Part shown: piece by piece, positions 44,801 through 55,600 of the stretch
Layout: each line of letters opens with the position of its first letter
Position numbering within the stretch: position 1 is the first letter of the stretch
Assembly (NCBI GenBank): GCA_963970005.1
Contig: CAXAMN010000003.1
Location: forward strand, 420,344-484,343
Source of the DNA: Durusdinium trenchii
Taxonomy: Eukaryota; Sar; Dinophyceae; Suessiales; Symbiodiniaceae
Direction of reading: 5' to 3'
DNA: 64,000 bases
Notes under the pieces: generated by a model
What the model saw: only the letters and a program-made list of their open reading frames with translations
Told to the model about the DNA's origin: nothing
The model's database searches: none
Translations under genes and position numbers: made by a program

Positions 44801-46021
44801 GAGGACCTCTTCAAACTAGAAAAGGCTGCCTATGGGTTAGCCGAAGCACCCAGAGCTTGGTTTTTGCGTCTGAGCCGCGAACTTGTGTCAGCAGGTCTGA
44901 AGGTATCCCAACTAGATCCCTGCCTGTTCACACTTCGCAATAGCAAGAACGAACTCATCGGTGTGTGTGGAGTGCACGTCGACGATTTGCTAGGTGGAGG
45001 AACCCCCGAAATGGATGCAGTGTTAACCGAATTAAGGAAGAAGCTACCTTTTGGTGATTACCGAACCTTTACAATTCGTTACACTGGCATAGAAATTCGG
45101 CAAAACCCTACCACGTATGCAATAGAAATTGGACAAGAGGCCTATATAGATGGTTTGAAGCCCGTAAGTACCAAAGAACTTGGTAAGGCCAGTACACCTC
45201 TGAAGGATCCATCGATTCTTAGACAGTGTGCCGGACAGCTGGCATGGGCCGCTGGTGCCACTCGTCCTGACCAGGCGTTTCTAGCGTCTTATCTGCAGGG
45301 AGTCCAGTCCCAAGGCACTGTTGCACATGTAGAGATGTATAATAAAGCACTTCGTGAAATGAAGGAAAGAAAGCTAGTCTTAAGATTTCCAAGCAATATT
45401 CCTATAGACCAGTGGAGAATACTGTGCATCAGCGATGCTGGTTGGAAGAAACGTGCTAATGGAGATTCCCAGGGAGGCTTCCTTCTTTGCCTCACAAATC
45501 CGAAGATGCTGGCCAGAGAGCAAGCGCCTGTATGGTTGATCGATTGGGCAAGCAAAAAGCTCAAGCGAGCTATTCGTTCAAGTGTAGCAGCTGAGACCTT
45601 AGCTGGTCAAAATGGTTTAGATTCCATTGAGTTTTTGCAAGCATTGATTCTTGAAACATTGAAGGGAGTAACACCTCGAGAGTTTCGTGAAATCACACCG
45701 GACGAACCGTCGTGTTTGGTGATTGACTCAAAAGGATTTTATGATGCATGCAATAAAACCAGTGGTTCATCTACCACAAGTGCCGAGGAGCGTTTGCAAA
45801 TAGATTATGCCATCGCCCGTGAGAGCATGAAGAAACAAAATATGATATGGATAAATAATCGGTACATGTGTGCAGATTGTTTGACCAAACTTAAGGGTGA
45901 AAGCAAGCCACTGTTCGATTTGCTTGAAACCAACACATACCATATTAAGAAATGTAAGGTGTCAGGTCGCAAGGAACTTGCTGAAGAGCGAGCAGGTCAA
46001 ACCGAGCAAGATTCGGAATAG
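38882..46021 (+). CDS. gag-pol: Gag-pol polyprotein of Copia element 2, 2379 residues
   Basis: One frame from ATG at 38882 to the stop at 46021. Gag lies in about residues 1-480, with no CCHC knuckle seen; a basic stretch FKTYKETRKKVRELKRARQ sits where one might be expected. Protease is IIDTGC (D526). A methyltransferase-like insert spans about 935-1160: MIEVFTG at 938, FPCGCWGPW at 996 and AENPYTSEAW near 1050. The integrase zinc finger is HINTGH ... CPVCEEL, and the core residues are D1267, D1332 and E1368, with 35 residues between the last two. Reverse transcriptase has GADIKTAFLSGD and HVDD (D2034, D2035). RNase H has CISDAGWKKR, AAETLAG, IDSKGFYD and CADCLTKL. The order protease-integrase-RT-RNase H is Copia. 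The polyprotein is longer than a typical Copia product (about 1300-1500) because of the insert and long linkers. Confidence 0.95.
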   Translation: MESKDQSFYSLSFDGKPASYREFRRKTILAVASLESKHVHLAGPRLLARLTGEAYRATEHLNVSELRQEDGWTKVIRALDAHYQFLPETEMHDAVDSFLFDLKRRPHEGATSFASRFKTALARVQTLIAQERETLKVKRRRQGKGPKDAVHDPPSSVEPTDEETYDEDIHGRFFESLHRQPPAGPAASAAGARPASAPGEHEREEPPPPADAEVHTEPARSRPASTTSSKRKAESKGTQAADEEKDRLKMEQMLGNIEKGHLKPKPIFPQTVLGHLFMKKFGLSREQKAQVIRATGGSARFQDVEKILRASDMEESRSNPENRRFDTRRPHPPPRRRDTFVAQAAVPEGDSLGLEDIEELALCSESGSEEALVADGDGDEQAVDSELEAELQEVYEVKQKAKKDFKKSFKTYKETRKKVRELKRARQPYFPVVAIQPESGGPPSGTGTSTSSQMPAKQSFRYDKSGQNSRGGPKAFPRKKPEVRPRREDANFAEAGYVTEFNYMINEGQPLEILLASIPLGCVIIDTGCTTSVVGRETAQELTAMMKQYGFPLPVDVELPPVELRGFSGEKTTTTSGLKWTVKLGSLWGTVTTYVIEGRTPFLLSRRVLEGMQATLDLGAGTISSEKHHMSAVPLKRAANGHLLLPICEFPSEYQAEEAAFAGTTVPSEEAAVAGTPVPSKPSLTAMSQVTNEPNAPCAPSARHSEEPKQKKQLKTSSRDRILSRKKALQHIVKNTRQGIVNMSRFHEELKIVFGDRAHECKQCFVAYRPRLEHIPEDAMHQPYLRAVATLSTEGILEISPWIHRAPGRERQRVGQTNVAVYAFIPVEQPPPPEPHPEQDHPACLCCSEHCVEGEINMVKDYNPNLQTVYEETDWVDVGQKPINKPTTHKLLGQIGSLRQVNAKLILSRMSQEKHVIKEELRDWLKDQAWKLDADVSMIEVFTGKAPLSKHVHQATNKPCITLGWDYGQDFDRLTDRKMLLYLLATVRAPHVWFSFPCGCWGPWSRFNMAKGPEQRDRILQKRQTAKRHLRAVSEAWHLQQLLGGHCHAENPYTSEAWGQLSLGRVHDVRIDMCSLGMRCPKTNLPVLKPTRVITTMDEMAECLVKCRCDHKHTHAHLEGNYKGRNLSSWCETYPSKFCRTVASVLSAWQPVRPPIEDVFAAEDADSDVEMQPIGDVAPDLGSPVVVPARQRPARIKAIVNKLHINTGHASPEQMLRLAKRCQSSQELQRAIRDFKCPVCEELKVPVTRRQATMPHAEKPNEIVGVDYVQVELKREDSNGQVIEDKYNVLTCVCLATGFAQQIIVEKGYKLRSAFHDVWGRPYGVPKVVYMDPTWSNISKEFQEYLAQNNIQLLLAAAESHWQLGLVEVTNKVLRNMAQKVWKTTRRPAREVIETCSSVRNEQLRRCGFSPAQWFLGQDSRHVGMLMDLDEQQNIAVASQIIEDPDFYAKVRLREAACEAFHKEHAKDIWRRALAGRNRPMRGPYCAGQLVYIFRRTARGLLSTRHGVWLGPGRVIGTESSKNSPIPRIVWVSFNGYLYRCSPEGLRPVPEDEAEFRRLARDLSEGRLEPDVEQAEQSLSSRNGLWKDLTTDLPGPEDFDLEEDRLEEPIDHQPPDYDEEGGPRKIRRRYDRSQEYWIRRSEGAPPLGALHEGEQPVIVGMKHDRDSLDPEDEPSAKRHVTVNSEAEEIEYEPSIPGSPVHQSADEPMSDRTDRTDAEASDSQNADDLDQDGNPAEQSQESHLPSAEEATRNLELAQNSPIPIEDDDDELIAEEVTHYKPSRVPKHEEILEVSLNITPDDITDNHLFLWNILEECFLVAKTKAKQRRVEVNYRKLSPEDKKLFDKAMQKEWQSWIDNRVTSLCKSRGIPREKIIRARWVLVWKKSSDPDDRSKTPKARLVLVGWQDPCLGQIATDSPTLKKKSKNLVLSICAAKKWKLWGADIKTAFLSGDPSDRELYFRPPPQIKEWMDLTDEDLFKLEKAAYGLAEAPRAWFLRLSRELVSAGLKVSQLDPCLFTLRNSKNELIGVCGVHVDDLLGGGTPEMDAVLTELRKKLPFGDYRTFTIRYTGIEIRQNPTTYAIEIGQEAYIDGLKPVSTKELGKASTPLKDPSILRQCAGQLAWAAGATRPDQAFLASYLQGVQSQGTVAHVEMYNKALREMKERKLVLRFPSNIPIDQWRILCISDAGWKKRANGDSQGGFLLCLTNPKMLAREQAPVWLIDWASKKLKRAIRSSVAAETLAGQNGLDSIEFLQALILETLKGVTPREFREITPDEPSCLVIDSKGFYDACNKTSGSSTTSAEERLQIDYAIARESMKKQNMIWINNRYMCADCLTKLKGESKPLFDLLETNTYHIKKCKVSGRKELAEERAGQTEQDSE

Positions 46022-46259
46022 CCACAAAGCTGTGCATGTTTTTCCTTTTTGTAGCTAGATGCTGGGGTGTCCACCGGAGACTTAGATTCGAACATGACCA
46101 AGTCATTTTTGTCGAAACGTCTTGAACCTCAGTGAGTGCCATAGTGCTTCCATCAAAAGGACCAAAAGAGATGGAAGGAGAGAATTCATTGTTTTTTCTT
46201 TGCCGTCGCCAGAAGGCGAGACTCAAGCCGTGTGATTTTCCTTTGTAAGTGCCATAGCC

Positions 46260-46958
46260 ATGAGCAGCCATGCAATGGATGCCAAGAAGGTACGTCGTCA
46301 AGAGATGTACCCGCCTTTGAGTGCCGATGAAATCGACACAGCAGCAAGGCTGACCACTCGAGCCATCATGAACGGTCAACAGAACCAGATGTTCTTGATT
46401 GTTGGATCACTGGATCCCCGTGCTGAAGCTTGGATGATGGAGAAGACCCGGATCTACCAAGGATATGGTGGAACCATGAGCGAGTCCGTGAAGCGCCCGC
46501 TCGATTTCAGCTTACTGGAGGATGCAGAATCCACAAGCCCATCGTCGGCATGGAATGAAGTGTCGTTGACGAGTGCCCGTGCATACCATGATGGACCAAG
46601 TGCCTCTGTTCCCATGCCCACGTCAAGTGGAGCCCTTCGCATGCCGGAGACCTCAGTCGAAGATGAGGACATGTCGGTCGAGCTACCAGCTGATGTGCAT
46701 GATGTTGGAGCATGGGGAAAGACCATCGTGAAGATGGAAGCCTATGCTGACCGCAACTGGCGGTACCGTCAGATTGTGGAGAAGGCCAAGTCGGACAAGA
46801 AGGTCCATGGATATTTGAGCTGGATTGTGAAGACCTATGGAAAAGAAAAGAGTGGACCCGTGAAGAATCAGGCCACCGACCTTGCTCGATTCCTGTTGCG
46901 CATTCGCTGGACCGATTCCAAGGCAAGCTCCCTTGTCGGCTTTGAACGACAGATGTGA
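46260..46958 (+). CDS. Post-pol accessory ORF of Copia element 2, 232 residues
   Basis: Lies 238 bases after pol and 44 before the 3-prime LTR. It starts MSSHAMDAKKVRRQEMYP; ATGs at 46260 and 46272 are in frame. The N-terminal half is mixed and acidic (SVEDEDMSVELP). The C-terminal part, AWGKTIVKMEAY ... KVHGYLSWIVKTYGKEKSGP ... DLARFLLRIRW, shares the W-G-K/R-T and Y-x-x-W-I/M features with the ORF at 31944-32465. No membrane segment or signal peptide was seen. Its conservation in two different Copia families suggests a selected role, but the function is unknown. Confidence 0.75.
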   Translation: MSSHAMDAKKVRRQEMYPPLSADEIDTAARLTTRAIMNGQQNQMFLIVGSLDPRAEAWMMEKTRIYQGYGGTMSESVKRPLDFSLLEDAESTSPSSAWNEVSLTSARAYHDGPSASVPMPTSSGALRMPETSVEDEDMSVELPADVHDVGAWGKTIVKMEAYADRNWRYRQIVEKAKSDKKVHGYLSWIVKTYGKEKSGPVKNQATDLARFLLRIRWTDSKASSLVGFERQM

Positions 46959-47002
46959 AGGATTCGAAGCTGCATATGAAAGCCCCTCTCGGACAGAGGG
47001 CG

Positions 47003-47204
47003 TGTGAAATTGCCCTTGGAGTGCATTTCTTGTCAGGTGTCCTCACGTGGCCATATTGGCTGAAGGCCTTGAGCCGTTGTTCGGCTTGATCGGAAAAGGC
47101 GCGTGCCGCTATGTCGTGAGGTCTAGTGACCTAGGACCGGTTGCAGTTGATTGTGATCTACATTGACATTGAGTTGTTGGGTATTTGCTGCTACCAGTTC
47201 CGCA
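47003..47204 (+). repeat. 3-prime LTR of Copia element 2 (202 bp)
   Basis: Identical to 38535-38736, preceded by GGACAGAGGGCG (probable polypurine tract) and followed by the GATAT duplicate. The spliced-leader-like word is at 47047-47065. Confidence 0.96.
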
Positions 47205-49260
47205 GATATTATGTGACAATGTATTTTAGTTAATTATCTAATTGTATTATATTATTACATATTGTATTATATTATATATTATATCGAATTATCTAAGTAT
47301 ATTCTAATTGTCTATCTATCTACTGTATCTATCGATCTATCCAAGCACAACTGGTGCCGTTTTTTCAGTTCTGGCACAGCTGTGGGACCCGCCGGGTCGG
47401 TCGGGTTTCAGCGGGGCGGTGTGGTGGTCCAATCCGATGGTCTTGTGCGTTCGATCGGCGCCTTCCCAGTCAGGACCTTGCCGCAATGCTTGGGGCACTG
47501 GCGCTGCTCCAGGAAGACCTGGTTTAGGGCATCTTGGGGCCATGAGTGAGTGCGTCATCCATGTTTATGAGGAGGTTTCTCAAGCAGTCCAAGTCCTCGC
47601 TCTGATTTATATCACGCTAAAGGGCGACACCTGGCCGCCCACGTGCCCGGACGGTCGAGGCGAAGGTGTGAGCCAATCGGAGCCAAACTTTGGAGGAAAG
47701 TCGCCGGTCGTGTGGCCTACACCTACTAGAATTACTAGAAATAGCCGATAGCCGGTCATAGAATTGTCAAGCGTTGGAATCAAACGTCTACAAGATCGTC
47801 GCGTCCCAGGCAGGAACTTCGGCTGAGTTGAGGTCCAACATATAGCTCTGATGAGTCCATGCGGAGTCAAATCTCGGCCCAGTCCATTTACAAAACATCA
47901 CAAAGCCCACATACCTGGAATTCTAGATTTCACCGGGCCTGACCTGGATTTCACACCAAACCCACCCAAAACCCATGATTCAGACTTGATTTAGATTGAT
48001 ATCCACCCCTGTGCAGCACCACTACCTCGCTACGCGTTGCTACATACGTGGCTGTGCCACGCCGTTTCAGGATATCTATTGGGATCTCTCAGGACTGCAA
48101 TGTTTACAAAAGGAAGAACTCACGACATCAGCTCTCTGCCTGCCTTCATGTGCCTCACTTGCATAAGTCCTCAACAAGGCCTCATAAGCTAATTGTTGTG
48201 TCTATCCGCTTCCTTCCATTCCCTATCCTTTTAGGCCGCCCAACTGCGTGAGCCGCTGTGTTGATGAAGTCGCCGATGCCAAAGTGTTTCATGGCACAAT
48301 GCAAGCCGGTGGGCCATTCGTAAGTGCTGTCTATGTAAATCATCGCAAGTGGGTCATGGCATCCCGGTGTTCACCATGAATGACTCAAGATGACTCAGGG
48401 ATTCTGGAGCTGTTTTGCCCCATGGAAGAGCGGGTACCGGCTTTCAGCAATCAAATGGGCTCGGACGCAGGTTTCGATCTTATGAAACTCCTCGAAAAGA
48501 ACAAAAACATCTTGCTGCTCTGCATGGTATCGAGCTTCTATTATGCCAAAGAGCCGACAACACAGCGCCCCAACCTGGAAATTCGGCGGCCAACACCCAA
48601 GCACCGCCCAAGCACCGCCCAAGCAAGCACCGCCCCACGTGCACCCCAGCACTGCTGGCGTCCTCCTTGGGAGTTCGAAGGTAAATGAAATGGAATGACA
48701 CGGAATCCATGTTGACTAAGTTGGCCAGGTAGTATGATGTTTGTGCCAATAGTGGTTGATATGCGTTGATCTTTCACAAAGAAAAAAATGTCTTGTCTTT
48801 TGAACTATGGCTCAGCCATCAGAGTGTGACAGTGTCAAATGGGCAATCTGATGTTCAGAACGCCCACTGTATCCATGCTTATCCTAGCTCTCACAGGCGG
48901 GAAAAACCAATGACTCATTGACTACATTATTCACCTTGACAAACAAGAGGTTGTCCACTTTCATGTTTGTTGGAGGGAGGGTTCTCTTCAACCATTTCTT
49001 CCTTCAGGCTCTTCAGGAGAGCTGAATCTTAGCTTCACCCAGCTGCACATAGCTGCTGCCTCACCATCAGCCCCGGCACCTGAATCACCTGCTCCAAATG
49101 TGCTACTGTCACCAGCCACAACTCCTCCCCTGTGTGGATCATGTGCGTGCTGCACGCGGCACTGCATGCGCTGCACGCGCCGCGGGTCCAGTCCATTTTT
49201 CGCTTGTTGCACTCATTGGGGCAAGCTGCTGTGATTGCATTCACGCCTACGCGAATTGCA

Positions 49261-49293
49261 GGCTACCTACGCCAACATCAGGCGTAGGTAGCC
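49261..49293. repeat. Perfect 13-bp hairpin
   Basis: GGCTACCTACGCC and GGCGTAGGTAGCC are exact reverse complements separated by AACATCA. It may be a transposon relic or a structured RNA element. An extra CGCCTACGC word lies just upstream. Confidence 0.75.
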
Positions 49294-49369
49294 CCGGGGC
49301 AAACGTTAACACGTCATATCACCATTGGTGTTGGGGCTCTGCGGCTCTCACGAGCCCTTCGAACTGCAC

Positions 49370-49664
49370 TCATGTATTCCCGCTTGATGCAAGTCCTTCA
49401 CCGGCAAAAGCATTGGTTGAGGGTGTTGTTGATGAAGCCGCGGAGTGGTGCATGCCTCTCGAGGCCTTCGATCATCGCCAAGCACTTTTAGGTTCCTTGC
49501 AGTTTAGGAGCGCTCAAGAGTTACACGACTTGGAGTGGTTATGTGCATGCGCCATGCGCCAATCATCTTGGTTGAGTCTGGTTCGAGCTACACACTACCT
49601 GTACAGTATTAAGAGCTTCTTTGATTTTTTTGGAGGCTGCCCTGTTCAGGAATTACCAATGTGA
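49370..49664 (+). CDS. Possible exon, unknown
   Basis: A plus frame ending at 49664 encodes AEWCMPLEAFDHRQALLGSLQ, RSAQELHDLEWLCACAMRQ and YLYSIKSFFDFFGG. Composition looks coding, but no family was recognised. It is on the strand opposite to nearby host genes. Confidence 0.25.
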
Positions 49665-49782
49665 CCTTATAGAGGTAGCCGTTGACACTGTTATTTTTTG
49701 TTCAAACGCAATTGCAACGCGATTGCAACGACATGACAAGTTGAATAGCCGATGACATCCCCCAACAAAAAACGAAACTATA

Positions 49783-49813
<31 letters not shown>

Positions 49814-51157
49814 ATTACTATGCTACTTCCCTACTTCATGCTACTTGATTCATCCAATGCCACATGTCACTTCGCTTCCGCTGACCCAGCGATTCTTGAA
49901 GGCTTTCGATCGATGTGGGCTGTCCTATCTCGGTGTGGGGCAGTGATTGCGATGCTTTCGCGACCAGCCACCCCAGCAAGATCGAAGCCCTGAATTCACC
50001 TGACTACTGGCTGCAAGATGAGCCTTGGTCGGACCATCCTGGAGCATGTGAAACCCGGAGCCGGCGTGTGCTGGAGCCGAAGCGCTGGAGCCGGTGCTTT
50101 GGGAGGCTTCCCTGTGGAATCCTTCGTCTGTGTATCTCTGAATGTCACACCATCAGGGTTTCAAGAAGAACCATGGATACCATGGATATGTGAGTGACAT
50201 GACATGAACTCACCACCTTTGTGTTCTGTGTGTTTAGGCTTCAGGCCTTGATGTCACAGCCAGTGGCCCACATGGCGAGGATGTACCGCTCACCCAGCGC
50301 GGGACACGCGCGGCACACTCACTGGTACAGAACCTGGCGTCAAAGGCCATCCAACGTGAGGATTTCGGACCGTTCTTCGATCGAAGTTCCACTGGAACCA
50401 TCTGAGAAGAGTCCACGGAGGTCGGAGCCTCCCCTGAGTCAGCCTCCCCTGACGTGAACATCCAATCTCCATAAGTATCCCAAACACTCCCTGGCATGGG
50501 ACGTTCGCATATTGACCTACACTGGCTTCAAGGGAAAAACCACTCCAACTGATCGGACAATAGGCCGACGTCCCTCATGGGGTCGTCCGGTCTCTTCTTC
50601 CATGGGCCAAGGAGTCGACGAAGGAGTTGACGTCCTCGTCCGGCTCTCACCGTCTGCCCCGACGTTGAAGAAGAATCACTCACATGACTCATCTGCTGGG
50701 CCGGCTGGGCCGCTTCGATCATGATTACTAGGTGAACGGTGTCATTTGTTTGTGACACATGTTCTGCGCGATCCGGCAAGCACATGCTTATGCAGCTGCA
50801 CGAACCTGCCTTGTTTTGACTTGCAAATGCTCCAGAACTGCAGGTGGGACTGTCTTTGCGCAACTGAAGGCAATGATAGACCAATTTGCCATTCAAAGGT
50901 GGGGTGTATCATCTGGTGTGTCTTCTTACAACATATCGTTCTTCACCAGGCGGGGGGCCATTCAGAAGCAAAACACTGTACACTCAACCTTCTCAGCCCC
51001 TGGCTTTTGGGCGCACACCGGGGCATTCCCCAGTGTCGCAACAATCCGCTGTACAAAACGTAAGCTGTGGAACAAACATAATCGACACACATCAACATAA
51101 TTTCTGAAGTCAATCAAATCCCGGAAAGGCCTTAAGATTGCCAAAGTGGGTGTCGCC

Positions 51158-52657
51158 TCAGCCGGTGCAGCCCTTCACTTGTGCAACCTCCTGGAAGAGG
51201 GTCAGGTACCGCTGCCATAAGGCCTCAGCCGCCTCAGGATGCTTCTCCACTGGGTTGATGTATTGCACGTCGAAACTCATGACTGATGCCAGTAGTGCCT
51301 GCAGGCCAGCTGATTGAGGCTGGAGCGACTGGAGTCCAAAATCTTGTTGAAGATTCAATGCAGAAGCTCCAAAAATGGATTCCAACTACAGTGTATATGC
51401 AACATGTTCTTTTTGTTCAATGCAGCATGCAGCATGTTGTAAAGGCACCTTGCTCAGAAACCATGCTACCATTGAACACTGAGTGTGGCAATTATTGAGC
51501 GGCAAACGAACTGGCATCCCTCTGCATCTTTGGAGAAAATCTATTTTGTTGAAGCACCCATTGGAGTTGGAGGAGGGGGGATATCGTAGAAATAAGGAGT
51601 GACAGCTGGAGAACTAGTAACGAGTATGCTGCTTACCTCATGCCTCATGCTTGTGTTGTGTCGTAGCATCCGCCGCCTCTGGTCCGGGTTTCCTGATATC
51701 TGTGAGGTGGCAAAGCCCCATGCGTGCACCTAGAATCTAGAAGACTCCCACGGACAGTGCTGGGCATCTGCCAGGATGCTGACTCCTTGCACTGGTGATA
51801 ATGCTTCACCCAATCCTTGGTCAGAGAGATGATTCCAAAAACACTTCGGAAGTCCAAGGCTAGCAGATTTCAATCAGAAGGTGTTCTGCCATCTTGGCTA
51901 TTGCAGCCATACATCTCTCTGCCTGTTGCTGTTGCATACTTTCTCATAAGCCCAAAGGAATGTGTTCACCCGAGCTTCGAAGGAGGGATCAATGGACATG
52001 GAGCTGGCCTCCTTCAATGCAGGGATGTAGACCTTCCCGTACGATCGGACATGGTATGTCATGTAGGTCTACCACTCCAGTGGGCCATCAGAGGTGACGT
52101 AAAGCACCAGTGGACCCCAAGTTGGGCGGTTTGTATGGACCCCCATCTAAATGATAGTACCCAAACACTCCATGTATGCCATATATGCCTACATTGGGGT
52201 GGTAGGGGATTTGTGCCATAAATCCATCTTGAAACCACTGAAAAAATCCTAACACGAACGGAGCTGCAACGGGTCGACAGCCGACAGCCGAATCGGCTTC
52301 GGAGGATCCGCTGGACATGTCATGCGTCCGCATGGCGGTTTCAACACCAGCTGCTGACCAATCTGCAAATCTGGTTAGGCCAATTGCAATGGATGGATCT
52401 AATGATATCTAATTATCGGAATCCAATGAAGGTTGGTTCACGGTGAACCAATGTGACCTATACCAAATGATAGGAACGGAATGAGATGTAGTGAGGTTGC
52501 ACCGGCAACCGGGGTGAATGGATCGGCAGACGAAGTCCGACTGAGGGACCCAGTGGCTGGGACTCTTGGAACCAACTTCTAAACCAATGTGCACAAAATG
52601 TGAATACACAGTATTAAGTATAATACCCAAAGAAGAGACATATAGAATGATACACAA

Positions 52658-52690
<33 letters not shown>

Positions 52691-55600
52691 CATACATGAG
52701 ATGCGTCACCGACCCCAAATGGCCACATGGACCAAGCAAAGCAAAAGTCTTCTGTAGCAAATCTCAGTTCCACCTCACGGATCAGCATCTCTTCATGCTG
52801 AATCCGCTCTTCAGCATTCATGCTTGATCCCATGAGGTAGGCGATGTCATTCAAAGGAGATCGCTCCGTCACAAATTGCCAATCTAGAATGATGACCTTC
52901 TCTTGGTCCATCAAGAGGTTGTTGCCTCGTGAAGCTTCCGCAGCTTCGATAGAACTGCATGGGGCAACAACACATTGTTTGGAGACATGTGTGGAGCTTG
53001 TCAGTCAAATCCTGTTCTTCCAAGATCGTTCTTCATGGATACCCGGATACCCTGAGTCCACGGATCCCTCTTTTGCTTGCACACCTGGTGTAATATGGGA
53101 GTGGACAGCCCCGGTGTTGCCCGAGCGAGGCCAAGCTACACCACAAATCCCCATGAGCGATGGACACATAGACCTCTTCCTCTGACCATAGGACTCGTCG
53201 CAGCCGCTCCTCAAAGTCCTGGCCATGGGACTGGGATGGCCTGACATCTGGTAGGTCAAACAGGTGCTTACAAATGATCCTTTTTGGGGAAAAGGTTGAA
53301 AAGGAAACGGATGGAAACGGGTTTCATATCGTTTACTTACCCTGTCCATCCCAGATGCCAGTCCACCAGTACCCACCAGTGAGCAATGGATCAATAACTT
53401 GTCACGTAGATGGTTGCCTCCCAATTTGGACGATGGACGATATCCCTCAAAGGCCACAGGTAAGGGGGGCAATTCCTCAATGAACCGAATATAAACCCTT
53501 CACCTGCAAGAAGGCTTGAGGCTAGCATAAGCACGACTCAAATCATGTGTCAGTTGGCCCTCAGCAAGTCCTTCCTGCGACCCAGGCTGGCACTTGCCAC
53601 CTTCTGAAGTATATATATGAACTGCAAAGACCGCCCCCAACTCTCGGCTCACCCCCCTCGGTAGATAATGTCGAGCTCATCCAATAGCGCACCAAGCTAG
53701 TCAGCATATCAGCATATCCAGGAAAATCATCTTCAAAATCAACTGCTAGTCCAACAAAGTCGATATGATCCGATTGCCCCATTGCCGCTACACCACTCGC
53801 GCGGCAAGGAGTGCGTTCCCTTCCCCTTTGGTCGGTTCTCCTCGGCCGACATCCAGCTTTCAACCATTGGATCTCCCGATCGCCTAGGCCTAGGCTGGGT
53901 CCTGAGATGAAGGATTCAGGTCTTTGATGGATATGCCTGTGGGTCAAAACGCGGGCACAATCTGATTGACCACCGAAAAAAATCAACTATAAGGAATGTC
54001 AGCCTTCCATGGGTTTGGTTGGAGAGGTTTTGACTCACAGCCATATGTCTATGTCACTGGCCATGACTATACATAATATATATATATATATTGTAATATA
54101 CAATATATTTATATACATATTTATAGCATTTCTCAAAGAAAGCATCAAGATGCATCAAGTATTTCTCAAACACGACACAGCTGTCCTCGGGTAGAGACAA
54201 CAAAAGTTTATGCTTGGGATGTCATGTTTCTGGTGTTGTTTTCAAGCCTTCCAGGGGATCTCAGGGTCTTCACCCTTCTTTGTTCAAGGCCCCACGGGCC
54301 GAACAGAGTTTTCCTCGCCCTCGCTGTGTGTTCATCCCCGTCTGGGTGTACCCGGTGTACCCAATATACCTCGTGGAATGTGACACCATGCCATGTGGTG
54401 CGTCACGATGTTGGACACGCCTTTGAGGCGCTGCAGCACCCTCTGCCCCATATACCTCGTTCGTTACCGGTTTCGTCCGATCGATCTGGGCCAAAGGTCT
54501 GCACTTTCGACTTACATCCATCAGCTGGGCGCCACTCTCGGCCAGAAGGTCCTTGCCTCGTCTGCAGGGTTTCTCATATATGAACCTTGAAGCAAGAAAC
54601 ATGGTATGGGTTTTGAGACATGTAGGGCGGTTAGGGCGGTTGTTGTGACATTTCTCGAAGCCAAGAACCCAGATCTATACCCTCAAGCTCTTTTAAGAAG
54701 ACCCCTGAGACGAACCCAAACAAAACAAAGAACAAGCAGAACAAACAAGGTAAATATAAAAATATCTAAACATAACAAATTGTATGTATATATAAATGAC
54801 TACTCTTACACTATTACCGCTATTACACGCATTGTATAAAATAAACACGTGTTCAACATGCACTTCCAACGCTCCGAGTCACAGGCCTTCAAGAAATACC
54901 TCTTGCATGCATCCGGCCAGCGTCCACACCGCAGACCATGCTCACGAGGAGCGCCGAGGACGTCGTCACGTCGTCGCAGGAGGGCACCGTGGAGCTGTGC
55001 GACGGAGCGCAGCAGCGTGGCCATTTGGTGGGTCACAAGGCCCTGGTGGAAGCCTTTGAGGCCACAGGAGGCCCAAACTGAAATGGGAGGAAGATGGAGG
55101 AAGGATAGTGATATATAGGGATGTTGAGGTATTGGAGGGGGTGGTCAAATTGGTCAAGTCTCATGCGTCTCATGCCCCCTTCAAGGGAGCAAACCTCAAA
55201 GACAGTGTCACAAAAAAGTTGGGCTGTTGGCAAAGCGTAACGGGTCGACGTTGAGTCTTCTCCCGGTGTTTGTGTGCAAATCATCCCTGGCTGACAAAAA
55301 GACATGAGTCCGCTTGCTCGCTGAGGAGCCAAGTCGGTGGGTTTTCGTATCACTGAAATCAGTGAAGGTTGGATAGCTGAATCGGGCTGAGAAGCTTGGC
55401 TGCTCCATGTCCAAGTGCTCCATCACCAACAGCGACCCTTCGATGCCCAAATCCTCCTGAAGACTCGATTTCTCTGCGCTCTGCAGTCTCGATCTTCTCC
55501 CAATCCAACAAGTCAAACCCGTCAGACCCATAGTGCTTAAGGGTTGGGCGAGGAACATCATGCGAACTCTTACCTCAGCCCTTCATCCTTCAGGCTCTTA

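Larger units (their letters stand above)
38535..47204 (+). mobile_element. Ty1/Copia LTR retrotransposon (element 2), intact
   Basis: The 202-bp LTRs at 38535-38736 and 47003-47204 are identical, start TG and end CA, and are flanked by GATAT at 38530-38534 and 47205-47209. The order is LTR, primer-binding site, a single uninterrupted gag-pol frame, an accessory ORF, a purine-rich GGACAGAGGG, then LTR. Length is 8670 bases. The insertion site is AT-rich microsatellite-like DNA. Everything needed for autonomous transposition appears present, so it may be recently or still active. Confidence 0.96.
47205..51157. other. Mostly non-coding, with microsatellites and a hairpin
   Basis: AT-rich with CTAT repeats at 47205-47345 and (TA)n at about 49781-49817. 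A perfect hairpin lies at 49261-49293. Short open frames occur on both strands (for example minus 48988-49150 and plus 50221-50457), but none is supported by a recognised domain or linked splice sites. Confidence 0.4.

Noticed and set aside
47337..47558. GC-rich open frames on both strands just after Copia element 2
   Set aside because: Both strands are equally open, no domain was recognised and no linked exon was found.
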